In this document: positions 27,721 through 36,785 of the stretch, one piece after another
How positions within the stretch are numbered: the stretch's first letter is position 1
Layout: each line of letters opens with the position of its first letter
Source of the DNA: an uncultured Lachnospiraceae bacterium
Lineage (GTDB): Bacteria; Bacillota; Clostridia; Lachnospirales; Lachnospiraceae
NCBI GenBank assembly: GCA_947176505.1
Contig: CAMWQW010000015.1
Coordinates: 1 to 64,000, forward strand
DNA: 64,000 nt
Direction of reading: 5' to 3'
Program-made: the position numbers and the translations under genes
The notes under the pieces: model-generated
The model's input: the letters and a program-made list of their open reading frames with translations, nothing else
The model's database searches: none
Told to the model about the DNA's origin: nothing

Positions 27721-28317
27721 ATGGGAAGATACGTTAAAGACTTGATTTTGAATAAACCGGACGATTTTGTTAACTTTATCATGAATGATTATCTGCAGAA
27801 GAATCAGTTTGTGATGTCGGATTGGAAAGGAGAGCCGGCTTACCGTGCCGGTGATGCCATGCTGGAAGGATATAAATTTTTAAAGTGGTCCTATCAGAAT
27901 GGTGCCTTGCATTTGGAGGCTTGGCTGAAAAGTGCCGGCGGCAGGGAGATGGATCTTGAAGGATTTGTGGCGACCGTCCAGAAGAAACCATATAAAGAGA
28001 GTCTGGAACAGTTATTTAACGTTTTGCAGCAGAACATTCCGCAGGGACAGGTAGGACAGCCGATTCCGGTACAGACCGTTGACAATTCCTCGGCAGCGAT
28101 CTGGGCGTTTATCTGCGGACTTTTGAGTATTGTCTCTGCATGTATTATACCGCTGATAGGTCTTATCTTGGGAGCAGTCGGTTTTTCCAGAGCGAGGATG
28201 GGATCCGGATCCAGTAAGGCCGGAATGGCGAAAGCCGGCAAGATACTGTCCGCAATCGGCTCAGTGATTGCGGTTGCTTTATGGGTTTTAAATATTATAT
28301 TGACGGTGCTTGTATAA
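27721..28317 (+). CDS. DUF4190-like membrane protein
   Basis: 198 aa. The N-terminal soluble part (about 1-95) includes a hydrophilic W-rich beta segment ([18 protein letters not shown]). A proline/glutamine linker then leads to two C-terminal membrane segments (about 118-145 and 170-197) with GxxxGFSRAR between them, as in DUF4190-type proteins. No enzymatic motif. ATG 27721 is preferred over the adjacent ATG 27718 for spacing to GAGG. The stop lies 20 bp before the glnS start, suggesting co-transcription. Confidence 0.65.
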   Translation: MGRYVKDLILNKPDDFVNFIMNDYLQKNQFVMSDWKGEPAYRAGDAMLEGYKFLKWSYQNGALHLEAWLKSAGGREMDLEGFVATVQKKPYKESLEQLFNVLQQNIPQGQVGQPIPVQTVDNSSAAIWAFICGLLSIVSACIIPLIGLILGAVGFSRARMGSGSSKAGMAKAGKILSAIGSVIAVALWVLNIILTVLV

Positions 28318-28337
28318 GCGGCAAACAGGGAGTATTT

Positions 28338-30041
28338 ATGAGTGAGAATGAAAAGATTTTAACAGAAGAACCGGCTGAGAAGGAGGTAGTCTCCAGAAAT
28401 TTTATCGAGCAGATTATTGATAAAGATTTGGCGGAAGGTGTCTACGATACCGTGAATACCAGATTTCCTCCGGAACCGAACGGCTATCTGCATATCGGGC
28501 ATGCTAAGAGTATACTGCTTAATTCAGGTCTTGCGAACCGGTACGGCGGGAAGTTTAATCTGCGTTTTGACGACACGAATCCCACGAAGGAGAAAAGTGA
28601 ATTTGTGGAGTCAATCAAGGCGGACGTAAAATGGCTTGGAGCAGATTTTGAAGACAGACTTTTCTTTGCTTCCGATTATTTTGAGCAGATGTATGAAGGC
28701 GCGGTGAAGCTGATCAAGAAGGGGAAGGCATATGTATCGGATCTTACTGCGGAGCAGATGAGGGAGTACAGGGGTACATTGACTGAACCGGGTAAGGATG
28801 ATCCAAACAGGGACAGAAGCGTGGAAGAGAATCTGAAGCTGTTTGAGGAGATGAAGGAAGGCAGATACGCCGACGGTGAGAAGACACTGCGTGCCAAAAT
28901 AGACATGGCGTCGCCGAATATCAATATGCGTGATCCTATTTTATATCGTGTGGCACATTTATCCCATCAGAATACCGGGGATAAATGGTGCATCTATCCG
29001 ATGTACGATTATGCGCATCCCATTGAAGACGCTATTGAAGGTATTACACATTCTATCTGTACATTAGAATTTGAGGATCACAGACCTTTATATAACTGGG
29101 TAGTGGAGGAGTTAGAGTACCCTCATCCGCCTAAGCAGATAGAATTTGCAAAAATGTATTTGACCAATGTTGTCACTGGTAAGCGATATATCAAGAAGCT
29201 GGTGGAAGAAGGCATTGTGGACGGTTGGGATGATCCGCGTCTGGTATCGATTGCGGCGCTTCGGAGAAGAGGATTTACGCCGGAGTCAATCAGACTGTTT
29301 GTGGACTTATGCGGAGTATCTAAGGCGAATTCTTCAGCGGAGTATTCCATGCTGGAGTACTGTATCAGAGAGGACCTTAAGATGAAACGTCCCCGCGTCA
29401 TGGCAGCGCTCGATCCGGTCAGATTAGTGATCGATAATTATCCGGAAGGACAGACGGAATGGTTAGAGATTGTCAATAATCCGGAGAACGAGGCTTTAGG
29501 AACAAGAAAAGTCCCGTTTTCGAGAGAACTGTATATAGACAGGGAAGACTTCATGGAAGAACCTCCGAAAAAATATTTTAGGTTGTTTCCGGATAACGAA
29601 GTGCGCCTGATGGGAGCCTACTTCGTGAAGTGTGTAAGCTATGAGAAGGATGAAGACGGCAAAGTGAGTGTGGTGCATTGCACTTATGACCCGGCTTCAA
29701 AGGGCGGCAACAGTCCGGACGGGCGCAAGGTGAAAGGAACCATTCACTGGGTATCAGCCACGGAGGCAGTGAAAGCGGAAGTCAGACTCTATGAGAATAT
29801 CATAGATGAGGAAAAGGGCGTTTATAACGAGGACGGGAGCCTCAATCTGAACCCTGATTCATTGACTGTGATGAAGGACTGTTATATAGAACCTTCGGTG
29901 AAAGATGCCAAGGCTTATGACAGCTTCCAGTTCGTCAGACAAGGATTTTTCTGCGTTGACTGTAAGGATTCCAAGCCGGATGCGCTTGTTTTTAACAGAA
30001 TTGTTTCTTTGAAGAGTTCTTATGTATTGCCGAAAAAGTAA
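28338..30041 (+). CDS. glnS: Glutaminyl-tRNA synthetase
   Basis: Charges tRNA-Gln directly. 567 aa, a class I synthetase with HIGH at about 52-55, a catalytic core rich in GlnRS signatures ([29 protein letters not shown]-like ALRRRGF) and two C-terminal beta-barrels for the anticodon. The KMSKS-equivalent loop reads VVTGKR (about 277-282) instead of the VMSKR of E. coli. Many Clostridia make Gln-tRNA through GatCAB, so GlnRS is an acquired addition in such lineages. AGGGAG precedes ATG 28338; an in-frame extension to 28281 overlaps the upstream gene. Confidence 0.95.
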   Translation: MSENEKILTEEPAEKEVVSRNFIEQIIDKDLAEGVYDTVNTRFPPEPNGYLHIGHAKSILLNSGLANRYGGKFNLRFDDTNPTKEKSEFVESIKADVKWLGADFEDRLFFASDYFEQMYEGAVKLIKKGKAYVSDLTAEQMREYRGTLTEPGKDDPNRDRSVEENLKLFEEMKEGRYADGEKTLRAKIDMASPNINMRDPILYRVAHLSHQNTGDKWCIYPMYDYAHPIEDAIEGITHSICTLEFEDHRPLYNWVVEELEYPHPPKQIEFAKMYLTNVVTGKRYIKKLVEEGIVDGWDDPRLVSIAALRRRGFTPESIRLFVDLCGVSKANSSAEYSMLEYCIREDLKMKRPRVMAALDPVRLVIDNYPEGQTEWLEIVNNPENEALGTRKVPFSRELYIDREDFMEEPPKKYFRLFPDNEVRLMGAYFVKCVSYEKDEDGKVSVVHCTYDPASKGGNSPDGRKVKGTIHWVSATEAVKAEVRLYENIIDEEKGVYNEDGSLNLNPDSLTVMKDCYIEPSVKDAKAYDSFQFVRQGFFCVDCKDSKPDALVFNRIVSLKSSYVLPKK

Positions 30042-30056
30042 AAATGTGAGACAATA

Positions 30057-30083
30057 AAATTAAATTCCTTCGGAATTTAATTT
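30057..30083 (+). terminator. Hairpin after glnS
   Basis: A perfect 12-bp stem, AAATTAAATTCC with GGAATTTAATTT around a TTC loop, 15 bp after the stop codon. The 3' arm ends in TTT only, so it is a moderate terminator or a 3' end stabiliser. Confidence 0.6.
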
Positions 30084-30201
30084 GCAAGTTCTTGAAGGCG
30101 TAAGAGGTAAGTTCCCTCGGAATGAATAAAGCGATCAGATTTGCATGTGAATGTGTAAGCTGAATAGCAATTGAGACAATAATAATTTGGGAGGATATAC
30201 G

Positions 30202-31062
30202 ATGGCAGGATTATTGTCGGGGTTAGAGCAGTTTGGATTGAGTAACCTTGAAAACATGGATTTATATGAGGCACCTAAGAAGGAGGAAGGCGGACCGGGC
30301 GGTAAAGCACCGGCAGCCGTACAGGAGCAGGACTTTTTATTCGATAAGTCATTTACCTGTCCTATCTGTGACAAGGAATTTAAGGCGAGAACGGTTAAAA
30401 TCGGTAAAGCGAAGCTGGCAGGCAGCGATTTGGACTTAAGACCGCGTTATGAGCAGATTGACTTGCTCAAATACGATATTATTTTGTGCCCGTACTGCGG
30501 ATATGCGGCGCTCAGCAGATTCTTTAAGTTTGTAACTTCACCGCAGGCAAAGAATATCAGAAAGACGATTTCCGCGACATTTAAACCACAGAAAGAAGTA
30601 AAGGAAATCTATACTTATGACGAGGCGTTAGAGCGGTATAAACTGACGCTTGCTAATGCTATTGTGAAACAGACGCGGTCCAGTGAGAAAGCGTACATCT
30701 GCTTAAAGACAGCATGGCTTTTGCGTGGTAAAGCGGAACATCTTGATAAGAACCTGCCGGATTATGAGGAGCAGAAGAAACAGTGTGAGGACGAAGAAAA
30801 TGAATTTCTGCGCAATGCATTGGAAGGCTTTTTGGCAGCAAGACAGACGGAGAGTTTCCCGATGTGCGGAATGGATGAACCTACTGTTGATTATCTGATT
30901 GCAGTGACTGCGATGAGATTTGAACAGTATGATGTGTCCAGCCGTCTGATTACGGGTATTTTGCAGTCGCCCACAGCGAACCCTCGTATGAAGGATAAGG
31001 CAAGAGATATCAAAGAGATGTTAATGAAGAAGATTAAAGAAAAGAATGCTGCCAGAAAATAA
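30202..31062 (+). CDS. DUF2225 zinc-ribbon-like protein
   Basis: 286 aa from ATG 30202 (GGGAGG upstream). Two cysteine pairs, CPICDKEF and CPYCGYA, separated by about 50 residues look like a zinc-binding knuckle, as in the DUF2225 family. A mainly helical C-terminal region (about 130-286), probably TPR-like, and a Lys-rich tail follow. The function is not established. It ends 18 bp before the MocR regulator gene. Confidence 0.75.
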   Translation: MAGLLSGLEQFGLSNLENMDLYEAPKKEEGGPGGKAPAAVQEQDFLFDKSFTCPICDKEFKARTVKIGKAKLAGSDLDLRPRYEQIDLLKYDIILCPYCGYAALSRFFKFVTSPQAKNIRKTISATFKPQKEVKEIYTYDEALERYKLTLANAIVKQTRSSEKAYICLKTAWLLRGKAEHLDKNLPDYEEQKKQCEDEENEFLRNALEGFLAARQTESFPMCGMDEPTVDYLIAVTAMRFEQYDVSSRLITGILQSPTANPRMKDKARDIKEMLMKKIKEKNAARK

Positions 31063-31080
31063 CCGGCAGTTATAGAATGC

Positions 31081-32490
31081 ATGAAAGAATTACCGATTCA
31101 TATTCAGTTACATCCGGAAGACAATAAAACATTATACATTCAGATTTATGAGTATATCAGGGATGAGATCAGGGCAGGAAACCTGTTGCAGAATGAGAAG
31201 CTTCCGTCTGCGCGTTTTCTGGCGGAAGATTTGCAAGTGTCGCGAACAACGGTAGATATGGCATACGACCAGCTTGTCTCCGAGGGATATTTGGAGGCAA
31301 GACCCCGGAGAGGGTATTTTGTCAGTGCGTACGAAGAACTTAATGTAATAGACGAAATACCGTACCGAGAAATGCGCAAGCCGCAGGATAAGAAAGAGGA
31401 AGAATCCATTCGGTATGATTTTTCTCCCAATGCCATTGATATGCGGTATTTTCCGTATGCGACATGGAAGAAAATTACCAAGAATATTCTCGTGGATGCC
31501 AATAGTAAAATGTTTTCGCTGGGTGAGCCGCAGGGAGATTTGAACTTAAGGACAACAATATGTCGTTATCTGCATGGATCTAGGGGCGTAAACTGTGAAC
31601 CGGAACAGATTATTATCGGAGCAGGGAATGATTACCTGCTTCTTTTGTTGGAAAAAATATTGGGAAGACATGTCCATGTAGCTATGGAGAATCCCACCTA
31701 TATAAGAGCATATCGGATATTCCGGTCATGTGCATATCCGGTCTCATTGATACCTATGGATGAAAACGGTATCATGGTGGAGTGTTTGCGCCGTACGGAT
31801 GCCCGCGTGGCGTATGTGATGCCTTCGCATCAATATCCGACAGGGATTTCTATGCCGATTGGAAGGCGGTTGGAGTTGTTAAAGTGGGCTGCGGAAGAAA
31901 AGGACCGCTATTTGATTGAGGATGATTATGACAGTGAGTTTCGGTACAGGGGGAAGCCGCTGCCTTCACTGCAGGCATCAGACCATAACGGCAAGGTAGT
32001 CTATATAGGCACATTTTCCAAGTCGATTGCGCCGGCAATCCGTATCAGTTATATGGTGCTGCCATATCCTTTGCTGGAAAAGTATCGCAAAGAGTGTGGT
32101 TTCTATTCATCCACGGTGTCGAGACTGGACCAGACGATTTTAAATGAATTTATTCAGGACGGCTATTTTGAGCGATATTTAAATAAGATGCGTAAGCAGT
32201 ATCGGGAAAAGCACGATTTGATTCTGAATGAGCTTAAGCCGTTTGAAAAAGCATTTCGGATATCCGGAAGTAATGCGGGACAACATGTTCTTCTGACAGA
32301 TGTAAAAGGACGGAAAGAAGAAGAACTGGCAAATATGGCAAAAGAGGCAAAAGTGAAAGTATATAGAATGCAGGACTTCAGGATAGAAAAGAACAGCGAT
32401 GATCCGGCAATGCTGCTTCTAGGCTATGGAGCCTTGTCTTTTGAAGAGATTAAAGAAGGAATTGCATTGCTTAAAAAAATCTTGGTATAG
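31081..32490 (+). CDS. MocR/PdxR-type GntR regulator with aminotransferase domain
   Basis: A PLP-binding transcription regulator of 469 aa. The N-terminal GntR winged helix (about 10-80) shows KLPSARFLAEDLQVSRTTVD. A fold-type I aminotransferase domain (about 110-469) follows, with a PLP-binding Asp in EDDYDSEFR and the Schiff-base Lys in GTFSKSIAPAIR. No pyridoxal synthesis genes (pdxS/pdxT) are adjacent, so its target is open. It shares a bidirectional terminator with the convergent TetR gene. Confidence 0.9.
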   Translation: MKELPIHIQLHPEDNKTLYIQIYEYIRDEIRAGNLLQNEKLPSARFLAEDLQVSRTTVDMAYDQLVSEGYLEARPRRGYFVSAYEELNVIDEIPYREMRKPQDKKEEESIRYDFSPNAIDMRYFPYATWKKITKNILVDANSKMFSLGEPQGDLNLRTTICRYLHGSRGVNCEPEQIIIGAGNDYLLLLLEKILGRHVHVAMENPTYIRAYRIFRSCAYPVSLIPMDENGIMVECLRRTDARVAYVMPSHQYPTGISMPIGRRLELLKWAAEEKDRYLIEDDYDSEFRYRGKPLPSLQASDHNGKVVYIGTFSKSIAPAIRISYMVLPYPLLEKYRKECGFYSSTVSRLDQTILNEFIQDGYFERYLNKMRKQYREKHDLILNELKPFEKAFRISGSNAGQHVLLTDVKGRKEEELANMAKEAKVKVYRMQDFRIEKNSDDPAMLLLGYGALSFEEIKEGIALLKKILV

Positions 32491-32497
32491 AGAAAAC

Positions 32498-32525
32498 TAG
32501 AGGGCAAGGTCGCCCTCTAATTTTT
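32498..32525. terminator. Bidirectional terminator between MocR and TetR genes
   Basis: A perfect 8-bp stem, TAGAGGGC (32498-32505) with GCCCTCTA (32512-32519), with a T-run on the plus side. It overlaps the 3' end of the TetR gene. Confidence 0.8.
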
Positions 32526-33122
32526 ATATGAAATCTGTTTCAACATACTGAGATAAGATACGGTTTCTTCATAGAGCATTTCCGGATGAAAGGAATCATC
32601 CCGAAAATGGGTACACATCAGACCGGTAATCGTATAATCCAGCATAGCGTCTAGCTTTTCGAAAGATACATTGTCCATGAAAAGAGAGCGATTGGTCTGG
32701 TTTTTCAAAACTGCGTATACGTCTTGAATGACACTGCGCTGCTTCTCAATTGCCATAAGCGCTTCGTTGACATTTTCTGTGGCACAGCGGTCGAGAAATT
32801 GCTGCATATAAGGATAATTTTTGAGAACCTGCATTTTTGCAAATTCAATTTGTTTTCTGATTTCAAAATAGTCGTCTGCAGAGGACGATACACCAGTAGT
32901 CAATTCCAGTTTCATAAAGCGAACACTGTAATCGTACAAAAAGCTATAAAGACCTAGTTTACTTCCGAAATAATGAAATAAAAGACCTTTACTGATTCCC
33001 GCCTCAGCCACGATATCGTCGGTGCTTGCATGTTTGTAGCCGTTTGCGGCAAAGATTTTGAGAGAAGCGTTGATCATCCGGTCTTGTTTTTCTTTTTTTA
33101 AATCAAAAAATTTTTCGTTCAT
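32517..33122 (-). CDS. TetR-family transcriptional regulator
   Basis: 201 aa. A canonical N-terminal TetR helix-turn-helix (about 10-56: IFAANGYKHASTDDIVAEAGISKGLLFHYF in part) and a variable ligand-binding C-terminal domain. No efflux gene is adjacent; the nearest divergent gene is the small acidic membrane protein at 33375 across a 252-bp A+T-rich gap. Ligand and targets are unknown. Confidence 0.9.
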   Translation of the reverse strand: MNEKFFDLKKEKQDRMINASLKIFAANGYKHASTDDIVAEAGISKGLLFHYFGSKLGLYSFLYDYSVRFMKLELTTGVSSSADDYFEIRKQIEFAKMQVLKNYPYMQQFLDRCATENVNEALMAIEKQRSVIQDVYAVLKNQTNRSLFMDNVSFEKLDAMLDYTITGLMCTHFRDDSFHPEMLYEETVSYLSMLKQISYKN

Positions 33123-33374
33123 ACTTTTTCCATTCTGTTGCGCGGCATATCTGTTGCATATATTGACTTTGCGAGTCGAATTTTAATATAACATAAAAAG
33201 GTAAAGGATTCAATGTCTTGGGGAAAACTAGTTCTAAGAAAATTTTGTGGCACAAGATGTTGTATGTAAAATATTATCGCCGAAAAAACATATTTTTTTT
33301 ATACATATTCCCTTTTCATTTTGGTAAAATAGTATTAATATAGTGATATAAAAGACGGTGAAAGGAGAACCCTC

Positions 33375-33758
33375 ATGGCAAAAAAATTCGGTAAATTTTT
33401 AATGGTGACAGCTGCTCTCGGAGCCGTTGCAGCAGGCGTATATTATTGTTTGCAGAATAAGGATAGTTTTGTAGACGATGATTTCGATGATGACGATGAT
33501 TTCGATAATTTCGACGATGATTTGGATGACGAAGAGACAGCACAGGATGCCGACCGCAATTATGTCGATCTTGATTTAGAGAAAGCAGAAGATTTTACAG
33601 AAGGTCTTAAAGCGGCAAAGGCGGAGGCTACCGACAAGATTGTTGGCGCTGCCAAAGAAGTGACTGATACGGTCAAGGAAGCCGCGGATAAAGCGGAAGT
33701 AAAGGTGGAGGAATTTTTTGATGACGACGACAGCGACGGCTCTATGGACGCTGTGTAA
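33375..33758 (+). CDS. Small acidic membrane-anchored protein
   Basis: 127 aa. A lysine-containing N-terminus and one hydrophobic helix (about 8-26) are followed by a run dominated by Asp (about 33-54, mixed with Phe and Asn). A helical region rich in Ala, Lys and Glu (about 70-115) then leads to a second acidic cluster near the C-terminus. The layout recalls YtxH-type envelope stress proteins, but the poly-Asp stretch is distinctive. AAAGGAG precedes the start. No enzymatic motif. Confidence 0.6.
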   Translation: MAKKFGKFLMVTAALGAVAAGVYYCLQNKDSFVDDDFDDDDDFDNFDDDLDDEETAQDADRNYVDLDLEKAEDFTEGLKAAKAEATDKIVGAAKEVTDTVKEAADKAEVKVEEFFDDDDSDGSMDAV

Positions 33759-33858
33759 TGAGACATAAAATGATACGAAGAGATAAAGGCAAGTTATAGG
33801 TATGATTGTTATGTCTTGAAGAATGCAAAGAGTATGATTCTTCTACGGGAACATAGGA

Positions 33859-33888
33859 AAGCCTTGCAGGATGATTTCTGCAAGGCTT
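33859..33888. terminator. Bidirectional terminator
   Basis: A perfect 11-bp stem, AAGCCTTGCAG (33859-33869) with CTGCAAGGCTT (33878-33888), between convergent genes and followed by a T-rich stretch. Confidence 0.85.
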
Positions 33889-33893
33889 ATTTC

Positions 33894-34655
33894 TTATTTA
33901 TTCATTTTGTATGGCGCATCAGCCGGATATCCGCCTTTTAGTTTTTGCATACCGCGTTGAATGGCGTCTTTGGAATTTTTCCAATCGGCATCTTTGTTGC
34001 GGTAATCAAATTTCTCAACCAACCATGCTACGTCCTCAGAAAGACGTGCCATATTCTGCTCCATAAGAGGGAATACCATGTCATAAAAATCTGCTTTTTC
34101 TTTATCATTTAACCGACTGTCTGCACCTTCGCACAAGTCGCCGAAATGGTGCAGGCAGAAGCCCTTGCTGTTCTTTATTTTGGCGCGGAATTCGGAATCT
34201 TTCTTGTACATAACAAAGAAAGTATCGAGGTAGCGTTCATATGTATCGGCGTACCGTTTACAGATATAACAGGACTGCTCCTTTTCTGACACCCATATGC
34301 CGATAGGGTTCTGGAGTTCGGTCTGTTTCTTAAACTTGTCCTTGAAAGAGGTTTTACCGGGTCTGAAATTCTTGAATTGTTGCTGCATTTCTTTATTTAT
34401 CTGCATATAATGTGTCTTGAGAATCCATGCATTGCCCAGCGTGTTGCCGTAGTCAAACATTTGTTTGAAATGTGTTCTGCAAAAGCCTGCCACGTCGGTC
34501 TGTTCTCGGATATCGCTCTCCATATAGGAAGAACCGGAACCGAGTACAAAATCAAGTAGGTCTTGCTCTACATTCCGCTCAATAAAGCAAAAAGGACATT
34601 CGTCGTCAGCATTTATGGCATCATTTAAAGGGATTGTGTATAATTGTTCTTTCAT
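33894..34655 (-). CDS. DUF6062-like Cys/His-rich protein
   Basis: 253 aa. Two similar metal-site-like halves: CPFC near residue 20 with FCRTHF further on, then CYIC near residue 130 with FCLHHF further on. This suggests an internal duplication of a CxxC...CxxH unit, probably binding zinc. The rest is helical and charged. I match it to DUF6062 from memory, with no known function. It is divergent from the HAD gene at 34839. Confidence 0.62.
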   Translation of the reverse strand: MKEQLYTIPLNDAINADDECPFCFIERNVEQDLLDFVLGSGSSYMESDIREQTDVAGFCRTHFKQMFDYGNTLGNAWILKTHYMQINKEMQQQFKNFRPGKTSFKDKFKKQTELQNPIGIWVSEKEQSCYICKRYADTYERYLDTFFVMYKKDSEFRAKIKNSKGFCLHHFGDLCEGADSRLNDKEKADFYDMVFPLMEQNMARLSEDVAWLVEKFDYRNKDADWKNSKDAIQRGMQKLKGGYPADAPYKMNK

Positions 34656-34838
34656 GGCAGCCTTCTTTCTTATGATGGAATATCATATTTTTATGTGACT
34701 TATAATACTATTTTACCCTATTCATACAATTGGGTAAATAACTAAAATTATATTGTGCAGTGCGCCCTTGTGCAGTGAACGATGGTGTGCTATATTATAT
34801 GCACCGATATATTAAGAAAGCGTACAAGGAGGCGTCCC

Positions 34839-35657
34839 ATGACTGAAAAAATACCTGTAATAAATCATGATGAAGAAGGAATAATACCACAAATACGCTG
34901 TTTTGCACTGGATATGGACGGTACAATCTATCTGGGTGAGAGGTGGATTGACGGAGCTGTGGAGTTCTTACATAGAATTGAGGAGACGGGAAGAAACTAT
35001 GTGTTTGTGACCAACAATTCTTCTAAGAATGCTGAAGTTTATGTAGATAAGCTTCATAGGATGGGGCTTGACGTAGGAGCGGAGAAGATTGTCACGTCGG
35101 GACAGGCAACAATTTATTACTTACAGCAGCATTATCCGGGTGTCAAAGTTTTTCTTTTGGGCAATTCTCTTTTGCAGGAAGAGTTTACACAGGCAGGAAT
35201 TACTTTGGTAGAAGAGAATCCTGATATGGTAGTGACAGCATTTGATACTTCGCTGGACTATAATAAAATGTGTAAAGTATGTGATTATGTCAGGGATGGA
35301 CTGCCCTATCTTGCAACACATCCGGATTACAATTGTCCGACGGAGACAGGGTTTATTCCGGATATCGGTGCAATTCATGCATTCATTCATGCCTCTGCAT
35401 TTCGTTATCCGGACAGAATCATAGGAAAACCTAATGAGGATATTATTGGATATTTGACCAGTAGAGTCAGTGAAGACCGTGATAAAATCGCTATGGTAGG
35501 AGACAGACTTTATACAGACATTGCGGCAGGAAGAAAAAATGGTCTTAAGAGTATTCTTGTTCTGAGTGGAGAGGCGTCTATAGATGACGTACAGAAGGCA
35601 GATGTGCTCCCGCATATGATTTTTAAATCCGTGAAAGATATCATTCCGTTATTATAG
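34839..35657 (+). CDS. HAD-IIA (NagD-like) phosphatase
   Basis: 272 aa from ATG 34839, which has an excellent AAGGAGG. Haloacid dehalogenase subfamily IIA: motif I ALDMDGTIYLG (nucleophile Asp and general acid Asp), motif II FVTNNSS, Lys in IIGKPNED and motif III VGDRLYTDI. The C2 cap is of the NagD/AraL type. Substrates in this family are small sugar or nucleotide phosphates; the one here is not determinable. An in-frame extension to 34782 has no ribosome binding site. Confidence 0.88.
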   Translation: MTEKIPVINHDEEGIIPQIRCFALDMDGTIYLGERWIDGAVEFLHRIEETGRNYVFVTNNSSKNAEVYVDKLHRMGLDVGAEKIVTSGQATIYYLQQHYPGVKVFLLGNSLLQEEFTQAGITLVEENPDMVVTAFDTSLDYNKMCKVCDYVRDGLPYLATHPDYNCPTETGFIPDIGAIHAFIHASAFRYPDRIIGKPNEDIIGYLTSRVSEDRDKIAMVGDRLYTDIAAGRKNGLKSILVLSGEASIDDVQKADVLPHMIFKSVKDIIPLL

Positions 35658-35690
35658 AAATAGAAAAACAGAAGGATAAGGTATAAGCAG

Positions 35691-35719
35691 TTGACAAACG
35701 ACAATGATAAATGTATACT
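35691..35719 (+). promoter_or_regulatory. Consensus promoter before coiled-coil gene
   Basis: TTGACA at 35691-35696, a 17-bp spacer and TATACT at 35714-35719. The leader to the coiled-coil gene is about 180-200 nt long, unusually long for a small gene. Confidence 0.75.
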
Positions 35720-35921
35720 TACCTCGTATCAATTATCTATGTGAGAATCTATCCATAACAGATGGAGTCGTTGGCATATCGCCGATTTTTCGCATATTAT
35801 AATACAATTATATGGCAGCGGAAAACGACCAAAGTACACTAATAATGCCGTATGAACGAATGTTTTGCGTTGACCGGAAGAAGAAAGAGAGGTAGAATGA
35901 ATGAACAAGGAGAGACTAAGT

Positions 35922-36347
35922 ATGAGTAATGAAGAAATGCTTTCGGCTATTATGGTGAGGATGGATAATCTGGAGAACGGTCTGAATGGCAGGATGGACA
36001 ATCTGGAGAACAGCATGAACGGTCTGAGTGGCAGGATGGATAATCTCGAGAGCAGAATGGATAGACAGGAGAGCAGAATGGACAAATTGGAGATTAAGAT
36101 TGATTCTGTAGAGTCCGGTCTAAATCGAAAAATCGATAATCTCGAAGCAAATGTTTTCATGGAAATACAAGCGGTGAGGACAGAGATGGAAGTAGTGAAT
36201 AAATCCTTGAAACAGGACATTGGCGTGCTTGATCAAAAGATAGACAGGCTTCTATTTACGAAAGATGTTGACGGATACGAACAGATGAAGGTACGGATAG
36301 AGGTACTTGAAGACGGATATCGTAGTTTGAAGGAGCAAATTTGCTGA
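35922..36347 (+). CDS. Heptad-repeat coiled-coil protein
   Basis: 141 aa from ATG 35922 (AAGGAGAG 7 nt upstream), or 148 from ATG 35901. Residues about 10-85 are near-perfect short repeats of the type RMDNLEN/RMDRQES in heptad register, giving a long parallel coiled coil; a second helical region follows. The DNA shows the repeat as GGATGGACAATCTGGAGA variants. The protein resembles small coiled-coil proteins with tandem MDxLE units in Firmicutes, of unknown role. It has its own strong promoter and terminator. Confidence 0.7.
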   Translation: MSNEEMLSAIMVRMDNLENGLNGRMDNLENSMNGLSGRMDNLESRMDRQESRMDKLEIKIDSVESGLNRKIDNLEANVFMEIQAVRTEMEVVNKSLKQDIGVLDQKIDRLLFTKDVDGYEQMKVRIEVLEDGYRSLKEQIC

Positions 36348-36361
36348 CGAATTTGACTGTG

Positions 36362-36392
36362 AAACAGGACTGGGTATAAAGTCCTGTTTTTT
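36362..36392 (+). terminator. Terminator after coiled-coil gene
   Basis: A 10-bp stem, AAACAGGACT (36362-36371) with AGTCCTGTTT (36380-36389), followed by further T residues. Confidence 0.85.
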
Positions 36393-36429
36393 GTTCTATA
36401 GGAAATTGCGACAGTGTAAACCATTCAAG

Positions 36430-36478
36430 GAGAATGCGGAGCATTCTCTGAATCGTCGCTGCCGAGCGACGATTTTTT
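36430..36478. repeat. Second hairpin pair upstream of malQ
   Basis: GAGAATGC-GGA-GCATTCTC (36430-36448) is followed by AATCGTCGCT-GCCG-AGCGACGATT and a T-run (36451-36478). The first stem uses the same arm word as unit 1 of the thl-crt array; the second is a strong terminator-like hairpin. Confidence 0.65.
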
Positions 36479-36541
36479 GTGTATTTTATATAAAATATAC
36501 AAGTGTTATCTATTTAAAACGGCAAAATTATAAATGACCTA

Positions 36542-36570
36542 TTGCAAAATATTGGGGTAGGTTATATACT
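36542..36570 (+). promoter_or_regulatory. Promoter of malQ
   Basis: TTGCAA at 36542-36547, a 17-bp spacer and TATACT at 36565-36570. The LacI-type operator begins 13 bp further down. Confidence 0.75.
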
Positions 36571-36582
36571 TAACCCAAGTTC

Positions 36583-36610
36583 TTGGAAACGTTACCGATA
36601 ACGGTACCAA
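36583..36610 (+). promoter_or_regulatory. LacI/GalR-family operator
   Basis: An imperfect palindrome centred on CG at 36596-36597: core CGTTACCGATAACG, with outer TTGG and CCAA arms. Of the 14 symmetric pairs, 11 match. The central CG and core fit LacI-family operators, and its place just below the malQ promoter lets a repressor block transcription. The LacI-type gene after malQ is the obvious candidate. Confidence 0.72.
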
Positions 36611-36785
36611 TATTGTGTTCAGAGTCACGAAAAGATTGACCGGGGACTAGTATAGGGTTAAGAAAAAGAAGTAGCATTTTCTTGCTGGATCATGGCAAAG
36701 ATAGTAAAATAGGGATAATAATGACAGACTATTGCGGATTATGACAGTATAAAATTGATTAATGTATGAAAGGACTTGTAACATT

